Assembly: GCA_035079385.1 (NCBI GenBank) | Contig: JAVHKY010000030.1 | Span: forward strand, 310,001-374,000 | Source: Aspidiotus rigidus | Taxonomy: Eukaryota > Arthropoda > Insecta > Hemiptera > Diaspididae | Reading direction: 5' to 3' | Length of the DNA: 64,000 nucleotides | Shown: piece after piece, positions 13,135 through 23,800 of the stretch | Layout: the number at the start of each line of letters is the position of its first letter | Position numbering within the stretch: position 1 is the first letter of the stretch | The notes under the pieces: generated by a model | The model's database searches: none | The model's input: only the letters and a program-made list of their open reading frames with translations | Told to the model about the DNA's origin: nothing | Made by a program: the position numbers and the translations under genes

Positions 13135-14967
13135 GAAATCTCCGGTAGGAGAAAAATTACTGATCGGAATGAACCCTATGCTGGTCGTAGGAGGAAGCTC
13201 TTTAAGAGCAGAACCCAGTGCTGCGTTCCACAGTGCTCGAACAAGTAATAGTCTTGCTATTTTTCAATATTATAACTCCATTTTATGTAGTTCTATTAGA
13301 GACTTGTGCGTCACGATTCTATATCTTTCTTTCAGAGCCGGAAATGGTATATCTTTACATAATGTGCTCAGAAACTGCAATAACAAACGACTGTGGCTGC
13401 GTAAGCTTAAGATGGGGAAACCCTTTTCTGAGAATTTTCTCATTTGTTCGGAACATTTCACTGAGAACGATTTCATTTGTAAGTCACCAATCACCAACCT
13501 ACCATATTGTTTTTATATTCCTTAACTTGTGTTAATCGTATGGATTTATGTAGACCCAAATGCCGTAAAACGACGTCTGAAGATGGACGTATGTCCGTCG
13601 AGGAATCTCCCAGTGACATCCATGGATCGATATAAAACATTATCGTCGCCCATCAAGAAGAGAAATGCGGAAAGAGAGGAAAGATCTCTTCGTCGTGAGC
13701 AAACACGTAAGCGAGTTATTCTTGGCCCTGTAGATGTCAATGTGCCCACCGTAGACTTCAATTTGTTCATGGACTGCGATCATGAAAATGAAGTCAATGT
13801 GCGAACGAACTATAACGACGAAAATGAAAATCCGCCAATGAACAACAAGGAAAATAAAAATGCACAGTACGTTGTATGATTTCTATTTTTTTTTTAATTT
13901 TCTTCAGATTCCTTAAGGAATTTCTTCATTTCAGGACACAAATAAGTGAGGTTGAAAGTCCATCTACGCGCCTCTATGTAGATGCAAGCACTCTAACCGA
14001 TCCAATTGAAAAGGAAGTTATTCATACCAGCACTGAAACGGATCCCATTGTGAAAGAAAACGCTTCGACTCAAACTTCAAAAAAATCCTTCCTCTTGCAG
14101 AATATAATCAACGAAGAACAACTTACGTCGTGTACTGGTATCAATTCCTTCGATCTGTTCGAAGGTGTATCTCTTGCTGTCGATAATTATAACAAGGAAA
14201 AGAGTAATTGCGTTTTAACTACGAAAGATCAGGTGATCTTGACGTTGCTGAAGCTGAAGATGAATTGTTCTTTTACGTTCCTGTCAGTTTTATTCAACGT
14301 TGATAGACGCACCGCTTCAAGATATTTCAAGAAAAATATTCGTATTTTAGCTGCATTCCTCAAGAATTTTATAATTTCACCAAATCGCGATTCCGTCCAC
14401 GACAACCTTCCGTATTCATTTATGTTATTTCCCGATACCGTATTCGTTTTAGATTGCACTGAAATACCCGTATGCTCACCCACATGCATCAAATGTAGAA
14501 CTCAAACTTGGAGTCATTATAAAGGACGACATACAATTAAAATGTTGATGGCTGCCACTCCTGACGGCGTCATTTGTTACGTGGGACCGTTTTATGGAGG
14601 AAAAGCTTCTGATAACTTCCTATTTACAAAAAGTGAATTGTTAAATAGATGCAAACACGGTGATGCAATAATGGTGGACAAAGGTTTCCGAATAGAGAAT
14701 CAGTGCAAAGAGAAAGGTGTTTCATTAATTCGACCAGCTTTCAAAGAAGGAAAGGAACAACTTGGGATCGAAGATTGCGAGTATAGCCGACAAGTTGCTT
14801 CCGCGCGCGTACATATTGAACGCGTGATAGAAAGAGTCAAAAATTTTAGAATTTTGCATGATGAGGTGCAATGGAACTATCTGGATCTCATGGACGATAT
14901 AATGACCACTATTTGTGCCATTGTAAACTTATCTCCGCCAATTCTTAGAGATGGCGCATTTGGTTAA
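13135..14967 (+). CDS. THAP zinc finger-DDE transposase (ISL2EU-like)
   Basis: Cuts and rejoins the transposon DNA. Exons: 13135(?)-13244, 13336-13478, 13554-13866, 13935-14967, with phases joining cleanly. The THAP DNA-binding domain spans the first two introns: QCCVPQCSNK, LWLRKL, then ICSEHF (C-x2-H). A basic linker follows (PIKKRNAEREERSLRREQTR), then a ~320-residue DDE_Tnp_4 catalytic domain. It has a helix-turn-helix-like segment (FLSVLFNVDRRTASRYF), first Asp in VFVLDCTEIPV, second Asp in AIMVDKGFR and Glu in VHIERVIERVKNF, with the RHTIKMLMAATPDG strand typical of the family. It ends at TAA 14965-14967. No in-frame ATG precedes the THAP finger after the TGA at 13132, so the start codon is probably in an unseen upstream exon. 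Otherwise it looks intact. Confidence 0.88.
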
Positions 14968-15006
14968 TTATAAGAAATAGGATTAAGCGTTTATGTATCA
15001 TTTATA

Positions 15007-15240
15007 TTGATAATATTTACAAGATTGTACTTTTTTTTCTTTTGTTGTTACGAGTATATTTTCTTAGTACTTCGCTCACGATAGCGTTATAAATGCCATT
15101 CTCAATTGGTTACGTGAGATGGAATAAAATGTACATTATCATTTACAATATTTTCCATCATTTGTTGCTATTACGAGTGTGAAATTTGCTTAATAGTTCG
15201 GGCATGATAGCGTTATAAAAATTATATTCAGATTTTTCCA
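15007..15240. repeat. Degenerate ~100-bp direct duplication at the convergent 3' ends
   Basis: The stretch ending GATAGCGTTATAAA near 15081-15094 recurs near 15206-15220, with matching flanks (GTTGTTACGAGTAT versus GTTGCTATTACGAGTG). The second copy contains the last codons of the nuclease gene, the first lies between the two convergent genes. Confidence 0.55.
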
Positions 15241-17384
15241 GTATTTTGTTACAGATATCAATATTTCTAGGGTAACGTAAAATTAAATGTTCGTGTGGAG
15301 TCCAAATGACAAAATCACAGAAGTCAACACCCGCACGTAACATCTGTAGTTGTATCTGGTAGAAATAAGTGTGATTTTCTTTGAGTTTAAACGTTCCATT
15401 TTGATCTTCTACGTAGTCCAATGTCAGTAAGCTTTTACCTTCTTCAGATACAGAATATGGACATTTTACTTCAACAACTCGTCGTGGACAGCAGTCGCAC
15501 ACTGCAATTGCATCCGGTGAAGCTCCTAGGAAATTATGTTTTTCATGTACAAAGAATCCCACGCTTTCAACCTAGAAAGAATGACAAAAGCGAAATCAAC
15601 TTCCTAGTATAATACAGAACGAACATATCTTTCCCAGAATTACTTCTTCATTACTCGTCGACAAAAAACGTTGACGGCATAGTGAACATGAATTGTAGCC
15701 AGAATACTTTTCATTTGGCAGCCTTACATTCATTTCAATTGAACGTTCAATGTTGGTATTTTTGTAAATACTCATCAATCATATAATCAAATTTCGATGA
15801 TCTGAACAATAGAAAATAGGAAAAAGTATAATTTATTAATAAAATTTATAGTATTTTGTGATCTAGTATCTTTGACTAAAAGAAAACTTCATGGAAAGCA
15901 TTCACGAAAATATTGCTCGTTCGAAGTGACTGGTCTTCATAAATACCAAAATGACGCCTAAATTACCCCGTACACAGTTCTGTTCTGATTCATATGATAC
16001 AGACTCAAAGGATTTCATCGCAACGTCGATCTTTTTACAGGGAGAATGAAGGAATAAAAGTTATAATTGAAATTTTATATTTACCTTCAAGTTCGAATGA
16101 CCGTTGAATTGCATTTTGTACAGGTCAAGAGCGTCATTTTCATGTTTGCGTCCCCAACGAATGGCAGGCGTGGATAATTTCGTTGGGTAGCAAATCCTTT
16201 TAAAAACCGTCATATTAGAGTTGTAACTTCTGACCTTCATAACAATTCCAACAACCGATCCAGTAACTCTTCCTATTCGGACCAAGAACCACAGTTTGTT
16301 TTTGGCTTGCCCACGGGTTAGTTGCTCGATATTTTTAATGTCATCGACCGTCAGACATATATTCATTTTATTTCCTAAAGTATGTTTACAATGATAATTT
16401 CAAGTATACAACGTCAAAAATTACAGTACCTTTTTCGAAGTACTTACTCGCAAGAAGAACTAGCTCTTGTAACGAAACATTGTCATTCTTTTCATCGTAC
16501 AGCTGAGTTAAAACGAACGGAAATTCGTACGTTTTTCTCTTCATGAAAGAAATAATACCGAACGTAAGTTATTAGATAATACATTTCAGTTTCAAATCAG
16601 GTAGATAGTAGTACGTACATTTTCATCTGCTGCGGTTTTAGTTCCACGACCATTCATAAATTTCTTGAACGAGCAGTTATTGGGTATATCTATAGCGTAA
16701 TGGAAGTACTTGAGCACCTTAATGAAAATAGTTCGAATAAATATAATCACAACACAACTTACATTTGGAAAAATCCGCGTACACTGAACTTTCGAAGAAA
16801 TTTTGTATTTCTTTTAGAGGCTCCAACTTCTTTACGTGATGACAGAAGTCTGTCAACGGAATTGGATGTAAAACATTTTCCTGGACGGATTTTAATTCAT
16901 TTTTCCAAGAACAAGCACCCGTTGTGCAGGTCCATGGTTCTATTTCGGAATTTCTGTAGAGGACAAATAAAATTCAGATTGTATAATCACTAAAGAAGGA
17001 GAATTTAAAGATAAATAAATTGAACACTCACACAGAAATGTGTTTCAAAAGTGCTGTGGTGTGCTTGCATTTGCCACTGGCACCTGCAGTGCAAGAACAT
17101 TTCGCCATCTCGATTTTTCCTGGCAAGGGCTTTCTCAGAATAACATCGATTGTAAAAGGCTCTTCGCCTGGGTGGGAAACTTGCAGACAAACTCCCTTCA
17201 ATCGAATATGTCCGTCATCTTCAGCATCTTCAGCAACGATACCAACCTTCTGAAGATACGTGGACTCTAAAATTTCTTCAGAAGAAACTTTCCATCTTGG
17301 ACGTATTTGTTTAGTCGAGCCAAGATGTATACGAATATCGTCTTCGCGAATCATTGTGAATTTAAGATTAATCGAAGCATACAA
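15158..17384 (-). CDS. SWIM zinc finger + YqaJ-type nuclease (second protein of the ISL2EU-like element)
   Basis: Minus-strand exons: 17384-17032, 16953-16763, 16717-16619, 16538-16430, 16374-16085, 15571-15158; about 484 aa. The first exon carries a SWIM zinc finger (CSCTAG, then CKH). The last two carry a YqaJ/lambda-exonuclease-like core: WFLVRIGRVTGS, GASPDAIAV (SPD motif), VVEVKCPYS (E-x-K motif), YFYQIQLQM (Gln motif) and CDFVIWTPH. Such nucleases act on DNA ends; their role in transposition is not established. The 3' end faces the transposase gene, 190 bp away. The join between exons 2 and 3 is off by one base when the obvious donor (GTAAGT) and acceptor are used, while all other joins agree. 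So either a frameshift has inactivated this copy or an unseen splice choice is used. Confidence 0.82.
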
Positions 17385-17599
17385 AAATATTTTTGTACTC
17401 CTGAAGCAATTTCAACATCAATACCACTCACTAATGAGATAAAATAAAGACTTTCTCAGTTCTTTTAGTACAGATACAAATAACGAATGTAAAAATTCGA
17501 TTTCACTCCATGAAATACGTTAGCCGGCAAAATACGTCCCTGTTTTCCTTATCAATATTGTGTAGTTCGAACTGGGGCGATGCTAGCGCTGCCCGGTCC

Positions 17600-17890
17600 C
17601 AAATGCAAAGAAAACAAACATTAGCGCTTCTCCAGACTCCGTTCCATATACAAACTCAACCAATCGCAATGCGTCTTCCAACCGTAATCGGTAGTGATTG
17701 GTTGATCATCCCCCGCGAAATTTTGTTGACACGCACATCTCCGAAGAATGTTTATGTCGTTAAATTTTCAGGATCCTCGTAATCATTTCGCTTGTTATTC
17801 ATCGCAGTGTGATCCACAACAGAGAAATCCACAATGCCGAGGTGACAAACCGAGTGTTAGGCAGGCTGTGAAGCGTTCATTTTCAGTATC
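17600..17890 (+). promoter_or_regulatory. Neurexin IV 5' region
   Basis: This 291-bp stretch lies between the transposon's right TIR and the Neurexin IV ATG, and should contain its proximal promoter and/or 5' UTR. Two ATTGG/CCAAT motifs occur (about 17660 and 17697). No clear TATA box was seen, and a 5' UTR splice acceptor (TTTTCAG near 17766) is possible. Confidence 0.4.
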
Positions 17891-20800
17891 ATGATGAATA
17901 AATTTAGAATAAAAATGCCTATTGTCTCAATTTTTTCGATATTCACTCTCGGATTGTATTCGGTCAATTGTGGTGAGTAATTTTTCTCTAAACTTATATT
18001 TCATGTCACCGACTGGATGATTCATCTCGTATTAAGAAATAATTGGGCGTTGACTGATCCGAAGCGGCTAATATGCTATGATATAGAGGAATTTCGGTCT
18101 ACGATTTTCCTACTGTTAATTTCGAAAATTGAGAGCAACTTCCAAAACATTGTGAAACTGTATTTAAATTTTTATTGTTGTCGAGATAGCTTACGATCAT
18201 TCAATCGCTGTTATCAGTGATATTAGATACCTGAGACTCACTATTCAAATTACCTACCAACAAATGATTTTATGATTTCAGACTTCTACGATTGCAATGA
18301 GCCGTTATTCGATACAGCAACAGTTACCGCCACTAGTTCTCTGCCGGACAGAGATCCGAAAAATGCCAGACTAGAAGGTAACAAACTTCATATCAAGAAG
18401 TAGTTTGTAGTAAACTATTTTTTGTTGTACTGTACTTCGTTTTGTGAAGTGATACTCTGTTGCAGAGCTGAGCACAATTATAATATGTATTGTTGAGTCC
18501 AGTCTATCATAGTCTATCATGATATTTTCAAGTTGAAATAAGATTCGTTTCGAAGCTCTTTGACAAAAGACAGCAGTCGTAATCCGGTATCATTAAACCT
18601 TGTAGGACAATTGTATGAGGATCTTTTTCTCCTTTTTGGGACTCAATGATTTCATTTTTCGTACTCGTTCGTGACGGTTTTCTCCCCCATTTTCGTTGTC
18701 TCAAGTTATTTAGTATAACGTGAGTAAGGTTAGTCTTTATGAAAAAGTTGGAAAACGTGCAGAAGCCTTTTAGTGCTAACGTAACAATGTATGATAATCG
18801 CAGTACCATTTTGTGCTAGGTTGCGAAGACGAGATTTCCCTCCGAACTACAATATTCAGTTATTGACTATTGGATGTGCATGTTTCAATTCTCTCCATAT
18901 TTCTGTAATTTATTTTATCGCAGTGATTTGTCGCACGTACGTGATACAGTGTCGTTTAAAGAACCCTCCGCTTTGTTCCGTTGGTTGGCGAACTGTATCA
19001 CGTTGCGCTGTCAAAATGAATGTATCGTATTTATCGCTTTTTAGAACGTAGGTAGCTCGTTGAAAAATAGAACGTATATTTTGGTAATGGGGATGAGAAA
19101 TGGGGTCTTCTTTTTATTGCTGATGAACTCTAAAGAGTCAGAAGTTATTGAAAACAATTCGTTTTCTTTTGTAGAAATTCAACATTATGCAATTGTGACT
19201 GCCTGTCCTATATACCTTTTATCCTTTAGCACGCTCTAAGATTTTATTCAGATCAATTTATTAAAATATCAGCAGCGTTTGTGGCCCCCTTCGAAGAAAA
19301 TTTGGCCCATCGTCAAATTTAGACTTGTAAATGAAATTGAATGAATACTTTAGTATCCTGTGTGCGCCTGTATATTTTATTTCGATTTTGTAACTTTGCT
19401 ACGTGTATTATTAGTCTAACGTAGATTTTATTTTGTAGTATGCTTATTATCATTTTTCGCATGTTGTGAACTATAATTTCAAGGCGAACAAGCGTGGACG
19501 GTTTCGCATTCGGATAACAATCAATATTTAATTTTCGATTTGGATAGAGTTATGAGAGTAACTCGTATCGCTACCCAGGGACGAGCTTTGAATGACGAAT
19601 TTGTCTACGAATATGCCCTCAGTTATGGTTCGAACGGTTTCGATTACGCCGACTTTAAAACATCTTCAGGCACAATCAAAGTAAGATACAGCATTTGGAT
19701 GGAATAAACGGAACGAGTATCGAACGCTGATCGAAATACTTTACAAATTGAACCTTATTTTTTCTTGTCCAAAAAGTTCTAACGAACCCAGAAAAAAAAA
19801 TTAAATGATAATACGCGTATATGAAATTTGAAAAACTTCGTGAAAATATCAAACAGCGTTCGATGAACCACTTCTCTGAATCCGCCATCGCTTACTTGCA
19901 CGAGTTGCAGGAGTTTACTTGTTTATTTTTTCTCGCTCTATTTACTTGTGCATGCACGTTTTATATTGCGGAAACCAATTTCTAATCACGATAGTTTGCA
20001 TGATTTATTGTGTTTATTGGAATTTCTTAGTTGGTACACCTAATTTATCTATCCTGTCTGTAGGAATGTATAGGTGACTTGTACAACTTTCTGTTGGTCT
20101 AAAATATGAAATGAAAATTTATTTCATGATCTTGCAGAAATTTTCAACCAGAAGTAAAGTTGTACAATCCATCTTTTAAAACACTAATTCACTACCATCG
20201 GCATTTCTTATCTCTGAACACTAGCTGAGCTACTAACATTCTTCGTTACAGGACCCGATGTGTGGATACCTAGAAGTAATATGTTGAATAACGCCATAAC
20301 GTTTAATTTTGATTACAAACCAAAGCAGATTAGACGCATTGGCACCCAGGGTAAACCTAATCCGGATGAATTTGTAACCGAGTATTTCGTCCAATATTCG
20401 GACGACGGTGAGGGTTGGACTAATTACGTGGACTCTACCGGTGAAATTGAGGTACTTTTAGCATGCGTCTTCTCGTAGAAAGAACGCAACCCTGTAGTCG
20501 TCCTCTTCGATTGCCGAGTAGTTTTGAACTGCCTGACTTGTTTCAAAGTGTGTGCTTACGTGATTAGTGCTCTTTTTATACCCTCTAGTTTGCTTAGCAT
20601 AGTGTTTCCTGTGCTGTTATAGAACTGATTATTCTTACTTGAGTTCGATGAAGTATTCTGAAACTGCATTGTCTTGTCCTACACGAATGCAAATTTATCA
20701 GTCTGAACCAATTTTTGATCTGGAATTATATTCTTCACAGAGTCCAGTAAAACCCCTTCTCTTTTTCCCCCGTGCAGTTATTTGTATGAAACTTCACTTT

Positions 20801-23800
20801 GATATTGGTAAAAAGACTAGAAAGTCAGGTTGTGTATCAGAAAAGTTACGCGAGTGTAATCTGCGTTTGAAGAATGAGGTCAATATGATCCGGTGCTTAG
20901 CCAACTGTCTCCAAGTTTTCTCACTCTCATTACGTTTAAATGAACAAGTTTGGACGCCAAGGAAGGACTTCGAGCTATGATGTTAGCCGTATTCTGATGG
21001 GGTCATGGGTTTCGAAAGAAAGTCCAAAGTCGTACGCTGTCTTGTCGATAAATACCGAGCATTGGTTCAAGTATTAATAAAACCCAACATTAATTAACCT
21101 GTTGTTTGAAGATCGTAGTAAAAACGAGCTTTTGCTTTGCTTATTTCGATGGTTTGACGCTTTTGGAGGTGAAATGATCATATAATGCCTAAAAATCAGC
21201 ATAAATGACTTATTTTCACGATTTTAAAACAGATGAGCCTCTCTCATGGTGATTTTGGAAGCCGGCTTTGATGGAAATCTAGTGAAAATAAGCCACATGT
21301 GTTATCTCTTCATTTCTAGTTGCTTTGTGTCTGTTCCGAGTAGGATTATCTTGAGAATTACCTGTATTTTAATGATTCGAACTCATTTACAGTTATTCAA
21401 AGGAAATGTAGACGGTAATTCGATAAATGTCAATACTTTCGAAGTACCGATTGTCGCACGATGGATTCGTATCAACCCTCTGCGATGGAAAAACAGTATT
21501 TCGATGCGAGTGGAGCTCTACGGATGCAATTACGGTACGTCGATTTCGTAAGATTTCTGTGTTGAAGATATCAGAAAATCATGATAATGATTTCGTTTTC
21601 AGTGGCGGAACATTTTTCGTTCAATGGATCATCTCTTTTGAAATGGGATTTAAAAGACTTCCCAATTGTGTCCACCACGGATACCATCAATTTTCGTATG
21701 AAAACGAATGTGGCGAACGGTATTGTTTTGTACAGTCGAGGCAGCCAGGGCGACTATCTTGCTTTACAATTACGAGAAAATCGTCTGCTACTCAACGTAA
21801 ATTTGGGTAAGACTTCTTCAAATTTTCTACTTACATTGAATTATTAGTCGAGTTCAAAGTAACCATTGTGGAGCATTTTTCTGTAGGCTCTGGTATCATG
21901 TCCAGTTTTGCAGTCGGTAGTTTGCTGGACGATAATATTTGGCACGATGTATCAATTTCCCGTAACTTCAGAGAAATATTCTTCTCCGTTGATAGGGTAT
22001 CGGTTCGTCGGACCATTGATGGCGAATATTCAACGTTGAACTTGAATAATGCTGTGAGTCATTCAACTTTTATGAACGATATTTTGAGAAAACGAATGAT
22101 GAATATGAATGTGTGTTTTTCAATCCAGTTCTATATCGGAGGAGTTCCTAACAAACAAGAAGGCCTGCTCGTCTCGCAGAATTTCACCGGCTGTATAGAA
22201 AATTTGTACTTCAACGCTACCAACATTAATGAACTAGTTAAGAATCTATACCACAGTAGAAACGATTGGGGAATACAGATGTATCAAAAAGTCAACGTTT
22301 TCGACATTTGTCCGGTAAACGATCGCTCCTCATCGTTAGTTAAGCAGCCCAACTAGAGCGTGCTAACATTTGTTTTCGATTTTCAGGAACAATCAAATAG
22401 CGTGCCGGTTACTTTTGTGACGGATAGTTCTTTCGCTAAGTTGACAGGTTACGAGGGTGTCAACTATTTGGACGTAACTTTCTCGTTCAGAACGTACGAA
22501 GAGGTTGGCTTGTTGATGTATCATAAATTTATCAATCCTGGATACGTCAAGGTGCGTATGTCTCGTACAACTATAGTACACGTTATGTTCACGCTCTAAA
22601 TAGTGTGATTTGATGCGTAGCTTTATCTGGAGAAAGGATTATTGATCGTGATGCTGCAAACCGATTCTAATCCGATGACTCGGTTAGAAAGTTCGGACGA
22701 GAAATTGAACGACGGCAAATGGCATAATATATTCTTGTCGATCCGAACGAACTCGTTACGATTAGATATCGATTTACGACCGGCCATCACGAATCGATTG
22801 ATCAATATCAATACCGGACTGTATTACTATATCGGAGGTGAGTGGGCTCGTCATTGAGATGACGGTTTTTGAATTCTTCATGCGGCTCTAGGGTCTTCCA
22901 TGAACTACGTTTCTTGAGGCTAGCAGGAATTCGTTTTATGAGGAGATTTTTGATCGATTCTGGTAACTGATCAGAAACGATTAAGTTATCCTTGAATCAA
23001 TGATCGGAATTTTCTTTATACGTAGCTCGAAATTCAGAATTTTTCGAAGTTTCTCCCCCTCCCCCAGGCTCGTAACTGGCGATGTTTCTAGGGGCTGGGG
23101 TCAGATGAGGGCAGGAATGAAGGTAAATCGTCGGCCATAGTTTTTGAATCATTTTTTCTTGTGCTAAAAGGGTTAAAATTACCTAAGTGTAGGCAAATAG
23201 GGGGAAAAAAATATTTTGCTGAAGCAAACGCTTCTTCGCTGAAAGTGGTTCCGAACAACGTACTAAAAATCCCGCGTTTTCCCCCTAAAGCTTCTTTTTT
23301 TATGGGGGTTAGAACCCCCAAAAACTAGTTTTTCGCCTGTATTGCGCGAAATTGAAATTTTATGAAAAAATGTTTCAAATAAAAGTTGTCGCTCGTTAAA
23401 TTTCTCACTGAATAACGTATTCGATTTTTAGCCTAGGTCAATTAGTGTTCCGGGAAAGCCTGCAAAGGCCCAAAATCAGTTTTTTCATATATCTCCCAAA
23501 ATTGAAATTTTATGAAAAAATGTTTCAAATGAAAGTTACGAGCAAGGAGAATGACGGAGTTTCGTTGAACAAGTTATTAAGTTCTCGTAGATTATAGATC
23601 GATTCCCCGATGACGTCACAGTGTTGATCGCAATGAGCGATAGTGAGTCAAAGTACCCATATTTGTAATCGGTATTACGATTATTGGGCCAATCATGATA
23701 TCGATTTCCATAAGAATACACAGGGAACGATTCGATCACATACAGATTTTTAAAAACAAGATGTTGTATTAGCAGGGATGTCAAACGATAAATTTTTTGG

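Larger units (their letters stand above)
12571..17599. mobile_element. ISL2EU-like DNA transposon, nearly complete, ~5 kb
   Basis: Imperfect terminal inverted repeats flank two convergent genes. The left TIR (12571-12644) includes GCGCTAGCATCGC and AAGGGAAACAGGGAC. The right TIR (17536-17599) carries their reverse complements (GTCCCTGTTTTCC, GCGATGCTAGCGC) and ends CCCGGTCC, against GGACACCGGG on the left. A further GCGCTAGCGTCGCG-type subterminal copy lies near 12690. Inside are a THAP/DDE transposase (plus) and a SWIM/YqaJ nuclease (minus). From memory this two-gene combination defines the ISL2EU lineage of PIF/Harbinger-related elements. Exact ends are uncertain by a few bases, and I could not identify a target-site duplication. 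One exon join in the nuclease gene is out of phase. Confidence 0.85.

Noticed and set aside
13103..13535. 140- and 105-codon plus ORFs across the THAP exons
   Set aside because: They are shadows reading through introns; the THAP zinc residues lie in a different, spliced frame.
15596..15778. 60-codon minus ORF with CSLCRQRF, as an exon of the nuclease gene
   Set aside because: Flanking exons join in phase 0 without it and recreate a continuous YqaJ core, so it lies in the intron.
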